Shown here one piece after another: positions 17,337-25,918 of a stretch of DNA of 64,000 nt. The position numbers and the translations under genes were made by a program. The DNA is taken from assembly GCA_016720655.1 (NCBI GenBank), contig JADKKE010000032.1, positions 558,001 to 622,000 of the forward strand. Reading direction: 5' to 3'. Each line of letters starts with the position of its first letter. Positions within the stretch are counted from its first letter, which is position 1. Below the pieces are notes generated by a model that was not told the DNA's origin, made no database searches, and worked only from the letters and a program-made list of their open reading frames with translations. Origin of the DNA: Bacteroidota bacterium. Its GTDB lineage: Bacteria > Bacteroidota > Bacteroidia > AKYH767-A > 2013-40CM-41-45.

Positions 17337-18287
17337 ATGAAAATACTTTTTATCGATACCATCCATCCATTTTTATGGGAGTCACTGATCGGGAAAGGAT
17401 TTGAATGTGTAGAAGGGTATGCTTTGTCAAGGAAGGAAATTCTCAATGTGATTTCAACATTTGAAGGAATCGTAATCCGAAGTAGAATTACTATCGACAG
17501 AGAAATGCTTGATGCAGCAAAGAATCTCCGATTTATTGCCAGAGCGGGTGCAGGAATGGAGAATATAGATGTCAGCTATGCTCTTGAAAGAAAAATTGCA
17601 TGTCTGAATTCTCCGGAAGGTAACCGGGATGCAGTCGGGGAGCATGCGATAGGGATGATTCTTGCATTATTTAATAACCTGGTAAAAGCTGATCGAGAAG
17701 TGCGTGAGGGAAAGTGGATCCGCGAAGGAAACAGAGGCTATGAGTTGGGTGGAAAAACGATCGGGATTATTGGTTATGGAAATATGGGGCGTGCATTCGC
17801 AAAAAAATTATCCGGATTTCAGTGCAAAATTATTGCTTATGATAAATACAAAACCGGTTTTTCGGAAAATGGAGTGAAAGAGGTTCGAATGGACGAAATT
17901 TTTCGGAAAGCGGATGTGATAAGTTTACATGTTCCACTTTCAGAAGAAACATCAAATCTTGTAAATGCTGAGTATTTGTCAAAATTCGAAAAGCCGATTT
18001 ACCTGATAAATACAGCACGGGGAAGGTGTGTAAACACTCACGATCTCGTAATTGGATTAAAAACCAATAGGATTGCCGGAGCCTGCCTGGATGTTTTGGA
18101 GTATGAAGACGCCTCTTTTGAAAAGTTTAAAATAAAGGGTTCTGATTTTGAAATGTCTGAAACATGGCAATATCTTATTCATTCCGATAAAGTAATCGTT
18201 TCGCCCCACATCGGTGGATGGACCTTCGAATCGAATGAGAAAATGGCAATGATTCTCAAGGAGAAGATAATTCAGTCCATTCAGTAG
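17337..18287 (+). CDS. D-isomer-specific 2-hydroxyacid dehydrogenase
   Basis: NAD-dependent D-2-hydroxyacid dehydrogenase of 316 aa, similar to phosphoglycerate dehydrogenase but without a C-terminal ACT domain. The Rossmann motif is GIIGYGNMGRAF at about residues 142–153. The catalytic Arg lies in INTARGR, Glu in the LDVLEYE region and His in SPHIGGW. It is distinct from the SerA in this window, which has the ACT domain, so the substrate is uncertain. The gene lies 42 nt after rsmA. The frame ends with KIIQSIQ and no regulatory domain follows. Confidence 0.88.
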   Translation: MKILFIDTIHPFLWESLIGKGFECVEGYALSRKEILNVISTFEGIVIRSRITIDREMLDAAKNLRFIARAGAGMENIDVSYALERKIACLNSPEGNRDAVGEHAIGMILALFNNLVKADREVREGKWIREGNRGYELGGKTIGIIGYGNMGRAFAKKLSGFQCKIIAYDKYKTGFSENGVKEVRMDEIFRKADVISLHVPLSEETSNLVNAEYLSKFEKPIYLINTARGRCVNTHDLVIGLKTNRIAGACLDVLEYEDASFEKFKIKGSDFEMSETWQYLIHSDKVIVSPHIGGWTFESNEKMAMILKEKIIQSIQ

Positions 18288-18493
18288 GAGTAAAGATGAT
18301 TCTGTTTAGATAACACGATAATTTGATCTTTATTCTTATCATTATATAGAGGGTTTTTACGATATTTGTATTTTGCGTCGTATTTTTATCTGTACCGTGA
18401 AATTGCATTTTATTTGATGTTTGAATGTGGATTTCAGGCATCGAATAATACCACTCAGGAAAATTTTACAAATGTTTAACCCTTAACCGTTCC

Positions 18494-18907
18494 ATGTCCT
18501 CCTCCTTTAGAACTATCCCTTTTTGTCTTGCATGTCTTTTATTATTTATTGGAAGTTTATTCCCTTCCGCCAGCTTTGGTAATTCTATGTCGGATATACC
18601 TACATCGGGTGGAATATTGTGTCCGGTTTCGATTAATCAGGGAGACACTACGATTTGCGACGGTGTTCAACTGACGCTTTCGGTCAATGGTATTTATCTG
18701 ACTTACGATTGGGCCCCTTCCAATGAAACAACAAACAGTATTGTGGTGAGTCCATCTTCACAAACTACATACACAGTTACTGTATTTGATGGAATAAGTA
18801 CTTGTTCATCCACAGTGACAATTGATGTTTCACCGGTTTATTCGAGTCAGGAACAGGCATCCGTTTGTCAGGGGATTCTTATTTATTGCCCGACGGAAAT
18901 TCGGTAA
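18494..18907 (+). CDS. T9SS repeat surface protein, part 1 (signal peptide and first Ig-like domain)
   Basis: First of three pieces of one gene. Residues 1–30 are a signal peptide (FCLACLLLFIGSLFPSASFGNS). An Ig/PKD-like domain follows (residues about 45–115, NSIVVSPSSQTTYTVTVFDG…STVTIDV), then the first residues of repeat 1 (SVCQG). The frame is lost in a run of four G at about 18871–18874. One more G would continue into GDSYLLPDGNSVNSAG. The whole gene, 18494–21524 with two restored bases, would encode about 1010 aa: signal peptide, Ig-like domain, fourteen 52-residue repeats, a second Ig-like domain and a type A sorting domain. Confidence 0.82.
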   Translation: MSSSFRTIPFCLACLLLFIGSLFPSASFGNSMSDIPTSGGILCPVSINQGDTTICDGVQLTLSVNGIYLTYDWAPSNETTNSIVVSPSSQTTYTVTVFDGISTCSSTVTIDVSPVYSSQEQASVCQGILIYCPTEIR

Positions 18908-21044
18908 ACTCAGCAGGGACATACCCGGTAACACTCACAACAATTGGTGGATGTGATTCAACGATTACAACTGTATTGAGTATTCGCCCTACCTATACGA
19001 TCACGCAGAATGCAAGCATTTGCCAGGGCGAAAGTTATATTCTACCGGATGGACAATCGGTCAGTACCGGAGGTTCCTATCCCGTAACTTTGCAGTCAGT
19101 TGGATTGTGTGATTCTATGATTACCACCAATCTTGTCGTGTATCCGGTTTTCAGTAGTAATGTTAATGCATCCATTTGCCAGGGAACAAGTTATTCTTTA
19201 CCGAATGGTACAGTGGTGACTACAGCAGGAACATATCCTGTTACACTACAAACTATTCACAATTGTGATTCCCTCATTACAACTGTATTGACAGTTAAAC
19301 CAACGTATTCATCCACTGTGAATGCTTCTATTTGTCAGGGTCAATCGTACATTTTACCCAATAATGTGAGCGTCAATTCTTCCGGAACGTATCCTGTTAC
19401 TTTGCAATCAGTAGGTTCATGTGATTCAACAATCACTACTGTTCTTACAGTTAAACCAACATATTCCATTTCCAGAAATGCTGCAATTTGTCAGGGTGGA
19501 AGTTATACTTTACCCAATGGTTTAAGTGTAAATACAGCGGGTGTGTATCCGGTGACTTTGCAAACAGTCGGTTCTTGTGACTCCACGATCACGACTACAC
19601 TAACAGTAAATCCTGTATACAGTGTTTCACGAACCGCCACAATTTGTCAGGGTGCAAGTTTTGTTCTTCCCAATGGTCAATCTGAAACTGCTTCCGGTGT
19701 TTATCCTGTAACATTGTCTTCTGTTTCAGGTTGTGATTCGGTTGTAACAACAACGCTCACAGTGAATCCACATATTCCATTTCCAGAAACGCGGTGATTT
19801 GTCAGGGAGCTTCTTATATTCTGCCCAATGGACAATCCGTAAGCACATCCGGAACCTATCCCGTTACTCTTCAAACCACAGCGAACTGTGATTCGATAAT
19901 CACAACAACATTAATTGTGAAACCTGCCTATGCAATTTCACGAAATGAATCCATTTGTCAGGGAGAAAGTTTTGTATTGCCAAACGGACAAATTGTGAGT
20001 ACAGCAGGGAGTTATCCGGTATTGCTTTTTACAACGTTTGGTTGTGATTCTTTAATTACAACCAACCTCACCATTAATCCTTCCTACCACATCACACGTA
20101 ATGCATCGATCTGTCAGGGTAGCAGTTATACATTACCGGGTGGAACCGTTGTTACTTCTGCCGGAAGTTATCCGGTAAGTTTTCAATCCTTCCATGGATG
20201 TGATTCAATCATTACAACTAACCTTACTGTAAATCCGGTATTTTCCGTTAGCAATAATGTTTCAATATGCCAGGGAAGCTCGTATACTTTGCCCAACGGC
20301 CAGACAGTTACCGTCGCAGGAAGTTATCCTGTTTTGCTGACGACAACAAGAGGTTGTGACTCACTGGTTACAACAGTCTTGTCGATCGGACAAACAATTG
20401 TGAATACAATTAATGCATCCATATGTCAGGGAGGTTCTTATATTTTGCCCAATGGACAAACAGTTTCCCAGTCCGGCAATTATCCAATCACTTATACTAC
20501 ACCTTCGGGATGTGATTCAACAGTCTTAACTGTACTTGCTGTTTATCCTAACTATTCCAGTTCTGAGAATGGATTTATCTGTCAGGGAGATATGTATACA
20601 CTTCCGGACGGACAACAAGTCATGGCATCCGGAACATACGTTGTTACTCTGTCGGCTCTCGGTGGTTGCGATTCTGTGATCACTACCAACCTTACAGTTT
20701 ACCCTACATTCAGAAGCAATACGACTCAATCCATTTGTCAGGGTAAAACGGTTACACTTCCGGATGGACAAATAGTGGGTTCACCCGGAACTTATGTAAC
20801 AGCGTTTCAGACAATCAACGGATGTGATAGTTCGTTTTCACTTGTGCTTACTGTTATTCCTCCTCCAACTTTTTCTTACAATGTTGATTTATGCATTGGC
20901 GAAACATATTTGTTGCCGGATGGAACTCCTGTAACAGTTTCCGGAACCTATATCAGTACATTGGATGATGTGAATGGTTGTGACAGCCTTGTATTCACTT
21001 TTGCAACTTTCCACGGATTCGCTCCGCCTGTGATCAGTGGCAAC
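18863..21044 (+). repeat. Coding tandem repeat, 156-bp unit, 14 copies
   Basis: The first codon before TGT-CAG in each unit lies at 18863, 19018, 19174, 19330, 19486, 19642, 19797, 19953, 20109, 20265, 20421, 20577, 20733 and 20889. All spacings are 156 nt except 18863–19018 and 19642–19797, which are 155. Units are diverged in DNA (for example TGCCAGGG against TGTCAGGG) while the protein pattern is kept, so the array is old and not a recent slippage product. Confidence 0.9.
18865..19797 (+). CDS. T9SS repeat surface protein, part 2 (repeats 1–6)
   Basis: Middle piece, readable from about 18875, carrying repeats 1 to 6. Each unit follows the pattern ICQGxSYxLPNGxxV…GxYPVTLxTxxxCDSxITTxLTVxPxYS. 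Two conserved Cys per unit could pair. The frame fails near 19771–19776, where CCACATATT replaces the expected CCAACATATT, and closes at 19795–19797. Without the preceding piece there is no signal peptide. The coordinates of an independent start are not meaningful. Confidence 0.78.
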   Translation: MSGDSYLLPDGNSVNSAGTYPVTLTTIGGCDSTITTVLSIRPTYTITQNASICQGESYILPDGQSVSTGGSYPVTLQSVGLCDSMITTNLVVYPVFSSNVNASICQGTSYSLPNGTVVTTAGTYPVTLQTIHNCDSLITTVLTVKPTYSSTVNASICQGQSYILPNNVSVNSSGTYPVTLQSVGSCDSTITTVLTVKPTYSISRNAAICQGGSYTLPNGLSVNTAGVYPVTLQTVGSCDSTITTTLTVNPVYSVSRTATICQGASFVLPNGQSETASGVYPVTLSSVSGCDSVVTTTLTVNPHIPFPETR

Positions 21045-21524
21045 AATGCCGTAAATGCTTTCAGCACATCAAGCTATTCCGTTTCAGATGTGTCTGGGCA
21101 TGTCTTTATATGGACCGTTACCGGAGGAATTATTGTTTATGGAAATGGAACAGATTCCATTGTTGTTCAGTGGATGGGAATGGGTACCGGCGAAGTTGTA
21201 GCGATTGAGTCTGACTCTCAATGTGATTATGCCGACACTTTGGTCATTAATATCGGCCCGGTAGGTGTTCCGGATTTTCTTTCAGTTTACCAATTTCGAC
21301 TCTATCCGAATCCTGTTACTCGTCTTTCACAGATTAGCTGGAAAGGTGCAGGAGTGGTTCAATCTCTTAAGCTGAGTGATCTTACCGGTAAAATCGTATT
21401 TGTCCAGAATGACCTTGTTGGAGAAAGTACTGAAATTGATCTGGAAAATTGTGCACCCGGGATTTATTTTGTTGAACTCAGCGGACCTGAAATCAGGGTT
21501 ACACTGCCTTTGATCAAACACTAA
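19794..21524 (+). CDS. T9SS repeat surface protein, part 3 (repeats 7–14, Ig-like domain, sorting domain)
   Basis: Last piece, 576 aa, opening with GTG at 19794. It holds repeats 7–14, a second Ig-like domain (PPVISGNNAVNAF…TDSIVVQW), and a type A T9SS C-terminal sorting domain over the last about 80 residues (FRLYPNPVTRLSQISW…LKLSDLTGKIV…IDLENCAPGIYFVEL). That domain directs export across the outer membrane and attachment or release at the surface by the type IX system. The stop is only 9 nt from the convergent aspartate kinase stop. Likely an adhesin or structural surface protein. Confidence 0.85.
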   Translation: MICQGASYILPNGQSVSTSGTYPVTLQTTANCDSIITTTLIVKPAYAISRNESICQGESFVLPNGQIVSTAGSYPVLLFTTFGCDSLITTNLTINPSYHITRNASICQGSSYTLPGGTVVTSAGSYPVSFQSFHGCDSIITTNLTVNPVFSVSNNVSICQGSSYTLPNGQTVTVAGSYPVLLTTTRGCDSLVTTVLSIGQTIVNTINASICQGGSYILPNGQTVSQSGNYPITYTTPSGCDSTVLTVLAVYPNYSSSENGFICQGDMYTLPDGQQVMASGTYVVTLSALGGCDSVITTNLTVYPTFRSNTTQSICQGKTVTLPDGQIVGSPGTYVTAFQTINGCDSSFSLVLTVIPPPTFSYNVDLCIGETYLLPDGTPVTVSGTYISTLDDVNGCDSLVFTFATFHGFAPPVISGNNAVNAFSTSSYSVSDVSGHVFIWTVTGGIIVYGNGTDSIVVQWMGMGTGEVVAIESDSQCDYADTLVINIGPVGVPDFLSVYQFRLYPNPVTRLSQISWKGAGVVQSLKLSDLTGKIVFVQNDLVGESTEIDLENCAPGIYFVELSGPEIRVTLPLIKH

Positions 21525-21533
21525 TTGTTTCGA

Positions 21534-22808
21534 TCAGGATTTAATTTCTTTGAGCACAACCTGGGCAGTTTGCCTGCTTCGTTGTTCCAATAGAACTTTT
21601 TTTCCCTTAATAAGCTGTTCGATAGTTGATGGGTAATAATGCCGCACAGTAATCAGCATCAGGTCTTCATTGTACAGCACCCGAAAATCTTTTTGCAATT
21701 CATGCAGGAGTTCTGGAATTTTAAAAGGATCGTTATCAACACAGACTGAAAAACTGATTGCGGAATTTTGCATCAGGTTGATTTTGATTTTCAGTTCAGC
21801 AAACAATCCGAAAATTTTATGCAAACTGGCTTCAGCAATGAAAGAAAAATCTTTTGCTGAAATTGATATCAGCAATTGTGCAGGTTTGTAGATGAAGCAG
21901 GGAACCAGTGGTTTTGTCGCCTGGAAATTCCCAACACTTGTACCCTTTTCCTTCGGTGATTTAAAGGAACACACACGCAAAGGAATGTGTTTATTCTCGA
22001 GTGGTTTGATTGTTTTAGGGTGAATTACTGTCGCTCCATAATACGTCAATTCGATTGCATCATGGTAGCTCACCTGATCCAGTTTCACAGAATCCTGAGA
22101 ATACCGTGGATCCGCACTCAGCACACCGGGAACATCCTTCCAGACGATCATTTCTTTTGCATCCAGGCAATAGGAGAAAATCGCAGCAGTGTAATCAGAT
22201 CCTTCTCTGCCGAGGGTAGTGGTGAAATTTTCAGAAGTGCCACCAATAAATCCCTGCGTTACAATGATATTATTCGATGCATGCAATTGTGGAATTCTGG
22301 TTTTGATCAGTTGTTCAGTAAGTTCCCAATTGACTTTCGCTTCCCGGTATGTGTTGTCGGTTTGAAGTACATCGCGAACATCCAGCCAGGCATTTGCAAT
22401 ATCGGAATTCATGAGATAAGCACTGATTATTTTTGTGCTCATTAATTCTCCTTGCGAAACAATTTGGTCATAGGAGAATCCGTATCCCCGGGAAGGAGGT
22501 TCTTCACACGCCCAATCGATTTCAACAAAACAATTTTCCAGTTCATGCCGTAAGGGGTGATTTTCCGGAAATCCGAGATCATCGACAATTTTAAAATGAA
22601 AATTCCGGATTTCGTCGATATATGTTTTCAGCTCAGGATCCTGATTGTAATACGCATGCACCACTTTTTCCAGTGCATTGGTCATTTTACCCATGGCAGA
22701 AACAACAACGATCAGTTGTTCCTTCTTATAAAGGGAAAGAATTGAAGCGACATTTTTTACTGACTCGGCATCTTTCACTGAAGCACCGCCGAATTTGAAA
22801 ATTTTCAT
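21534..22808 (-). CDS. lysC: Aspartate kinase (monofunctional)
   Basis: Catalyses phosphorylation of L-aspartate, the first step towards lysine/diaminopimelate, threonine and methionine. The 424-aa product starts with KIFKFGGASVKDAESV (the KFGG signature). It has the substrate/ATP residues GREGSDYTAAIFS near residue 205 and the kinase-domain segment GVLSADPRYS. About residues 300–424 form the ACT regulatory region (SISAKDFSFIAEASLHKIFGLFAEL…). No homoserine dehydrogenase domain is fused. Family assignment is firm; which end product regulates it is unknown. Convergent with the T9SS repeat gene. Confidence 0.94.
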   Translation of the reverse strand: MKIFKFGGASVKDAESVKNVASILSLYKKEQLIVVVSAMGKMTNALEKVVHAYYNQDPELKTYIDEIRNFHFKIVDDLGFPENHPLRHELENCFVEIDWACEEPPSRGYGFSYDQIVSQGELMSTKIISAYLMNSDIANAWLDVRDVLQTDNTYREAKVNWELTEQLIKTRIPQLHASNNIIVTQGFIGGTSENFTTTLGREGSDYTAAIFSYCLDAKEMIVWKDVPGVLSADPRYSQDSVKLDQVSYHDAIELTYYGATVIHPKTIKPLENKHIPLRVCSFKSPKEKGTSVGNFQATKPLVPCFIYKPAQLLISISAKDFSFIAEASLHKIFGLFAELKIKINLMQNSAISFSVCVDNDPFKIPELLHELQKDFRVLYNEDLMLITVRHYYPSTIEQLIKGKKVLLEQRSRQTAQVVLKEIKS

Positions 22809-22910
22809 GAGAGTTTTTGAAAGGAATTTTTGTAATCGAAGAACTGAAAGAGTGGATTCGAATTGAGAAGATTGATTGTGGAGACTGTGATTCGATGAAT
22901 CATCCCGGGT

Positions 22911-23390
22911 TTATTCAGATTTATAATTTTGAATTTGTTCTTCAGACATTTTACAGTCATACCATTCCGGTTCGATGCTCGCGCCAACTTTTTTGTAAAA
23001 TTCAATAGCCGGGGTATTCCAATCCAGGACCTGCCAATGAACTTGTTTAGCTCCTGCTTTTTTTGCTTCAACCATGAATGCATTTAATAATTTTCTGCCA
23101 ATTCCCTTTCCTCTCAATTTCTCAGTGACAATCAAGTCATCAAGGTATAAACCTTTGCCTTTCCATGTAGAATATTTTACATAGTAAAGAGCAATTCCGG
23201 CAATTTCAGCATTGACTTCAGCAACGTAGAATTCGAAAACCGGCGAAGATCCAAAACCATCGATTTCCATATCTGCTATTGTATTCGTCACAGCATCGGG
23301 AGCTTTTTCAAAATCCGCCAATTCGTTTACAAGCCGGAGAACGGCTCCGAGGTCTTCTTTTCTACCTTTCCTTATCCTGATTTCTGTCAT
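22911..23390 (-). CDS. GNAT-family N-acetyltransferase
   Basis: Acetyl-CoA-dependent N-acetyltransferase of 159 aa. The acetyl-CoA loop is the V-x-E-K-LRGKGIGRKLL segment at about residues 89–102, preceded by YLDDLIVT and followed by the VHWQVLDWNTPAIEFYKKVGAS end of the fold. The sequence resembles diamine/spermidine acetyltransferase-type GNATs (N-terminal IRIRKGRKEDLGAVLRLVNELADFE). Substrate not determined. Lies 36 nt after serA on the same strand, possibly cotranscribed. Confidence 0.9.
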   Translation of the reverse strand: MTEIRIRKGRKEDLGAVLRLVNELADFEKAPDAVTNTIADMEIDGFGSSPVFEFYVAEVNAEIAGIALYYVKYSTWKGKGLYLDDLIVTEKLRGKGIGRKLLNAFMVEAKKAGAKQVHWQVLDWNTPAIEFYKKVGASIEPEWYDCKMSEEQIQNYKSE

Positions 23391-23426
23391 TTAAATAACG
23401 ATCAACACGTATGTTTTAAAAAGATT

Positions 23427-24659
23427 CTAGTAAAGCTCTCGTACCCGGATTGTGTGTTTCACTTTTTTCAGTTCCTCCATTGCTTTCGCTGAAGTTTTCT
23501 TGTCAACATCCAAAACAACATAACCAATCTGATTATTTGTTTTGAGATATTGACCGAGAATATTGACATTCAGATGGGATAATTTTCCATTGATTTCACC
23601 CAGCACCCCGGGAACATTTTTATGAATGTGCAACAAGCGATGTGCATCGTATTGAACGGGCAAACTCAGGGCCGGAACAGATAATGATCCGGTTGTAGAT
23701 CCCGTTTCCAGAAAACTGATTAGTTTACCGGCAACATCCAAGCCGATATTTTCCTGAGCTTCAGCTGTAGAGCCACCGATGTGAGGAGTAAGAATGACAT
23801 TTTTTAATCCTTGCAAGGGTGAGACAAAAAGATCTTTGTTGCTTTTTGGTTCCGATGGAAATACATCAACAGCAAAACCGCCTAGTCTTCCGGTTTCTAT
23901 TGCTTTTTTCACAGCAGGAATATCCACAACATCACCACGGCTGTAATTGATCAGACAAGCACCTTTTTTCATTTTGGCCAAACGGGCATCGTTGATGATA
24001 TTTTTAGTTGTCGGTAATCCTGGAACATGAAGTGTAATAATATCGGATAGCCTGAGTAATTCATCCAGTGTTTTTACTGCACTCGCATTCCCAAGAGAAA
24101 GTTTTGGTTCGACATCATGGAAAATGACTTTCATTCCCATGTTCTCGGCAAGTACAGAAACCTGTGATCCGATATGCCCGTAACCAATGATACCAAGAGT
24201 CTTTCCTCGTACTTCGTAACTTCCGGATGCTTCCTTCAGCCATTCACCCCGATGTGCAGCATCATTTTTTTCTATTACCCGACGCATGAGGTTAATGCAA
24301 TGAGCAATCACAAGTTCGGCGACAGATCGTGTGTTGGAGAATGGCGAATTGAAAACTGCAATTCCATTTTCTATTGCGGCATTCATTTCAATCTGATTCG
24401 TACCAATACAAAAGGCTCCGATACCAAGCAATCTGTTTGCCGAATTGATTACATCTTTTGTGAGTTGTGTTTTGGAGCGGATGCCAAGCAAATGAACCTG
24501 ACTGATTTTCTTTTTCAATTCTGATTCAGAAAGCGATGCAGATACTGTTTCAATATCCGTGTATCCATGTTCTTTGAGCAATTTCAAAGAAGCAGGATGA
24601 ACACCTTCCAGAAGGAGAATTTTAATTTTTTCTTTAGGAAACGTCGTTGATTTACTCAT
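23427..24659 (-). CDS. serA: D-3-phosphoglycerate dehydrogenase
   Basis: First enzyme of serine biosynthesis: oxidises 3-phosphoglycerate to 3-phosphohydroxypyruvate with NAD. The 410-aa product has the same length and order as E. coli SerA: substrate domain, Rossmann motif GIIGYGHIGSQVS (about 157–169), catalytic Arg in NYSRGDVVD, Glu in the FPSEP region, His in LTPHIGGSTAEAQ, and a C-terminal ACT domain (HKNVPGVLGEINGKLSHLNVNILGQ…) that in E. coli binds serine for feedback inhibition. Divergent from fbp. Confidence 0.94.
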   Translation of the reverse strand: MSKSTTFPKEKIKILLLEGVHPASLKLLKEHGYTDIETVSASLSESELKKKISQVHLLGIRSKTQLTKDVINSANRLLGIGAFCIGTNQIEMNAAIENGIAVFNSPFSNTRSVAELVIAHCINLMRRVIEKNDAAHRGEWLKEASGSYEVRGKTLGIIGYGHIGSQVSVLAENMGMKVIFHDVEPKLSLGNASAVKTLDELLRLSDIITLHVPGLPTTKNIINDARLAKMKKGACLINYSRGDVVDIPAVKKAIETGRLGGFAVDVFPSEPKSNKDLFVSPLQGLKNVILTPHIGGSTAEAQENIGLDVAGKLISFLETGSTTGSLSVPALSLPVQYDAHRLLHIHKNVPGVLGEINGKLSHLNVNILGQYLKTNNQIGYVVLDVDKKTSAKAMEELKKVKHTIRVRELY

Positions 24660-24820
24660 ATTTTAAAATTGGGAAATTTCCCTGATCAGCGTTTAATGAA
24701 TAATTAATTAGGGTTTTCCCCTTCAGTAGTCTGCCGGCGAAGATAATTGATTTCATCGGCTTTCATTTTTATGCCAAAGCTTCAGATATCAACAATTTAG
24801 CCTGATTTTGATCATTCGGA

Positions 24821-24852
24821 TTCTGTAAATGTCCGATCAATTCTTAGCTTTG
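24821..24852 (+). promoter_or_regulatory. Promoter candidate for fbp
   Basis: A -7 box TAGCTTTG at 24845–24852 matches TAnnTTTG. A TTCTG at 24821–24825, 19 nt upstream, is one base off the TTTG -33 element. The ATG is at 24874, so the leader would be about 15 nt. Confidence 0.45.
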
Positions 24853-24873
24853 CAATAACCTTTGCTGAAAAAT

Positions 24874-25893
24874 ATGAACACAGTCACTACCCTTGGACAA
24901 TTTATCATAGAAAGACAGACGGATTTTCCTTATGCAAAAGGAGAATTGTCCCGTCTATTAAGAGATATCGGGATCGCAGCTAAAATTGTGAACCGGGAGG
25001 TGAATAAAGCCGGCCTGGTAGATATTCTTGGTGAATTTGGAACCATCAATGTTCAGGGAGAGAATGTGAAAAAACTGGATGTTTATGCCAACGAACAATT
25101 CATCGCAGCATTAAGTGCAGGTGGAGAAACCTGTGCTGTTGCATCGGAAGAAAATGAAGGTTTGGTTCATATCGATTCGGAGGTTTCTAAAAATGCTAAA
25201 TATGTAGTTTGTGTGGATCCCTTGGATGGATCCTCAAACATAGATGTAAACGTTTCTATCGGTACCATTTTCAGTATTTACCGCCGTACTTCATTCAGCG
25301 GAAAAGTAGAAGAGAAGGATTATCTTCAAAGGGGAACGGATCAGGTTGCGGCCGGGTATATCATCTATGGTTCATCTACAATGCTTGTTTACACTACCGG
25401 AAAAGGAGTGAATGGATTTACCCTGGATCCAAGTATTGGAGAGTTTTGTTTGTCGCATCCCAATATGATTTGTCCACAAAATGGAATCATCTACAGCATC
25501 AATGAAGGAAACTATGTACACTTCCCGGATGGTGTGAAACAGTATATTAAATACGTTCAGGTTGAAGACAGCAAAACAAGTCGTCCATATTCTTCACGCT
25601 ATATCGGATCACTTGTAGCAGATTTTCACCGGAATCTTTTGAAAGGTGGGATTTTCATTTATCCGTCTACAATGAAGTCGCCAAAAGGTAAGCTTCGGAT
25701 TTTATATGAATGCAATCCACTTGCGTTCATCATCGAACAAGCAGGAGGAAAAGCATCGGATGGGTTCCGGAGGATTTTGGATTTACAACCAACATCTCTT
25801 CATCAACGTACTCCACTATTTATTGGTTCTTCTGAAATGGTAACCATGGCAGAAGAATTCATGATGAAGTATTCTCCGGTTATGGCTCAATAA
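24874..25893 (+). CDS. fbp: Fructose-1,6-bisphosphatase, class I
   Basis: Gluconeogenic enzyme removing the 1-phosphate from fructose 1,6-bisphosphate. The 339-aa product starts at the ATG at 24874 (MNTVTTLGQFIIERQ); a TTG 12 nt upstream is not needed. The metal-binding signature VDPLDGSSNIDVNVSIGTIFSIY lies near residues 112–134, with SEENEG before it. The substrate-binding segment includes RYIGSLVADFHRNLLKGGIFIYP near 245–270. Length and motifs are those of class I FBPase. Confidence 0.96.
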   Translation: MNTVTTLGQFIIERQTDFPYAKGELSRLLRDIGIAAKIVNREVNKAGLVDILGEFGTINVQGENVKKLDVYANEQFIAALSAGGETCAVASEENEGLVHIDSEVSKNAKYVVCVDPLDGSSNIDVNVSIGTIFSIYRRTSFSGKVEEKDYLQRGTDQVAAGYIIYGSSTMLVYTTGKGVNGFTLDPSIGEFCLSHPNMICPQNGIIYSINEGNYVHFPDGVKQYIKYVQVEDSKTSRPYSSRYIGSLVADFHRNLLKGGIFIYPSTMKSPKGKLRILYECNPLAFIIEQAGGKASDGFRRILDLQPTSLHQRTPLFIGSSEMVTMAEEFMMKYSPVMAQ

Positions 25894-25918
25894 TTTGCTT
25901 GTAAAGAATGGAATTGAT

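Noticed and set aside
17337..18287. Calling the 316-aa dehydrogenase a second serA
   Set aside because: It lacks the ACT domain, and the window already has a full-length SerA; the substrate cannot be decided from sequence alone.
18863..21044. Regularly spaced repeats that could suggest a CRISPR-like array
   Set aside because: The repeats are in frame, 156 nt long, diverged in DNA and conserved in protein, with no constant repeat and variable spacer pattern.
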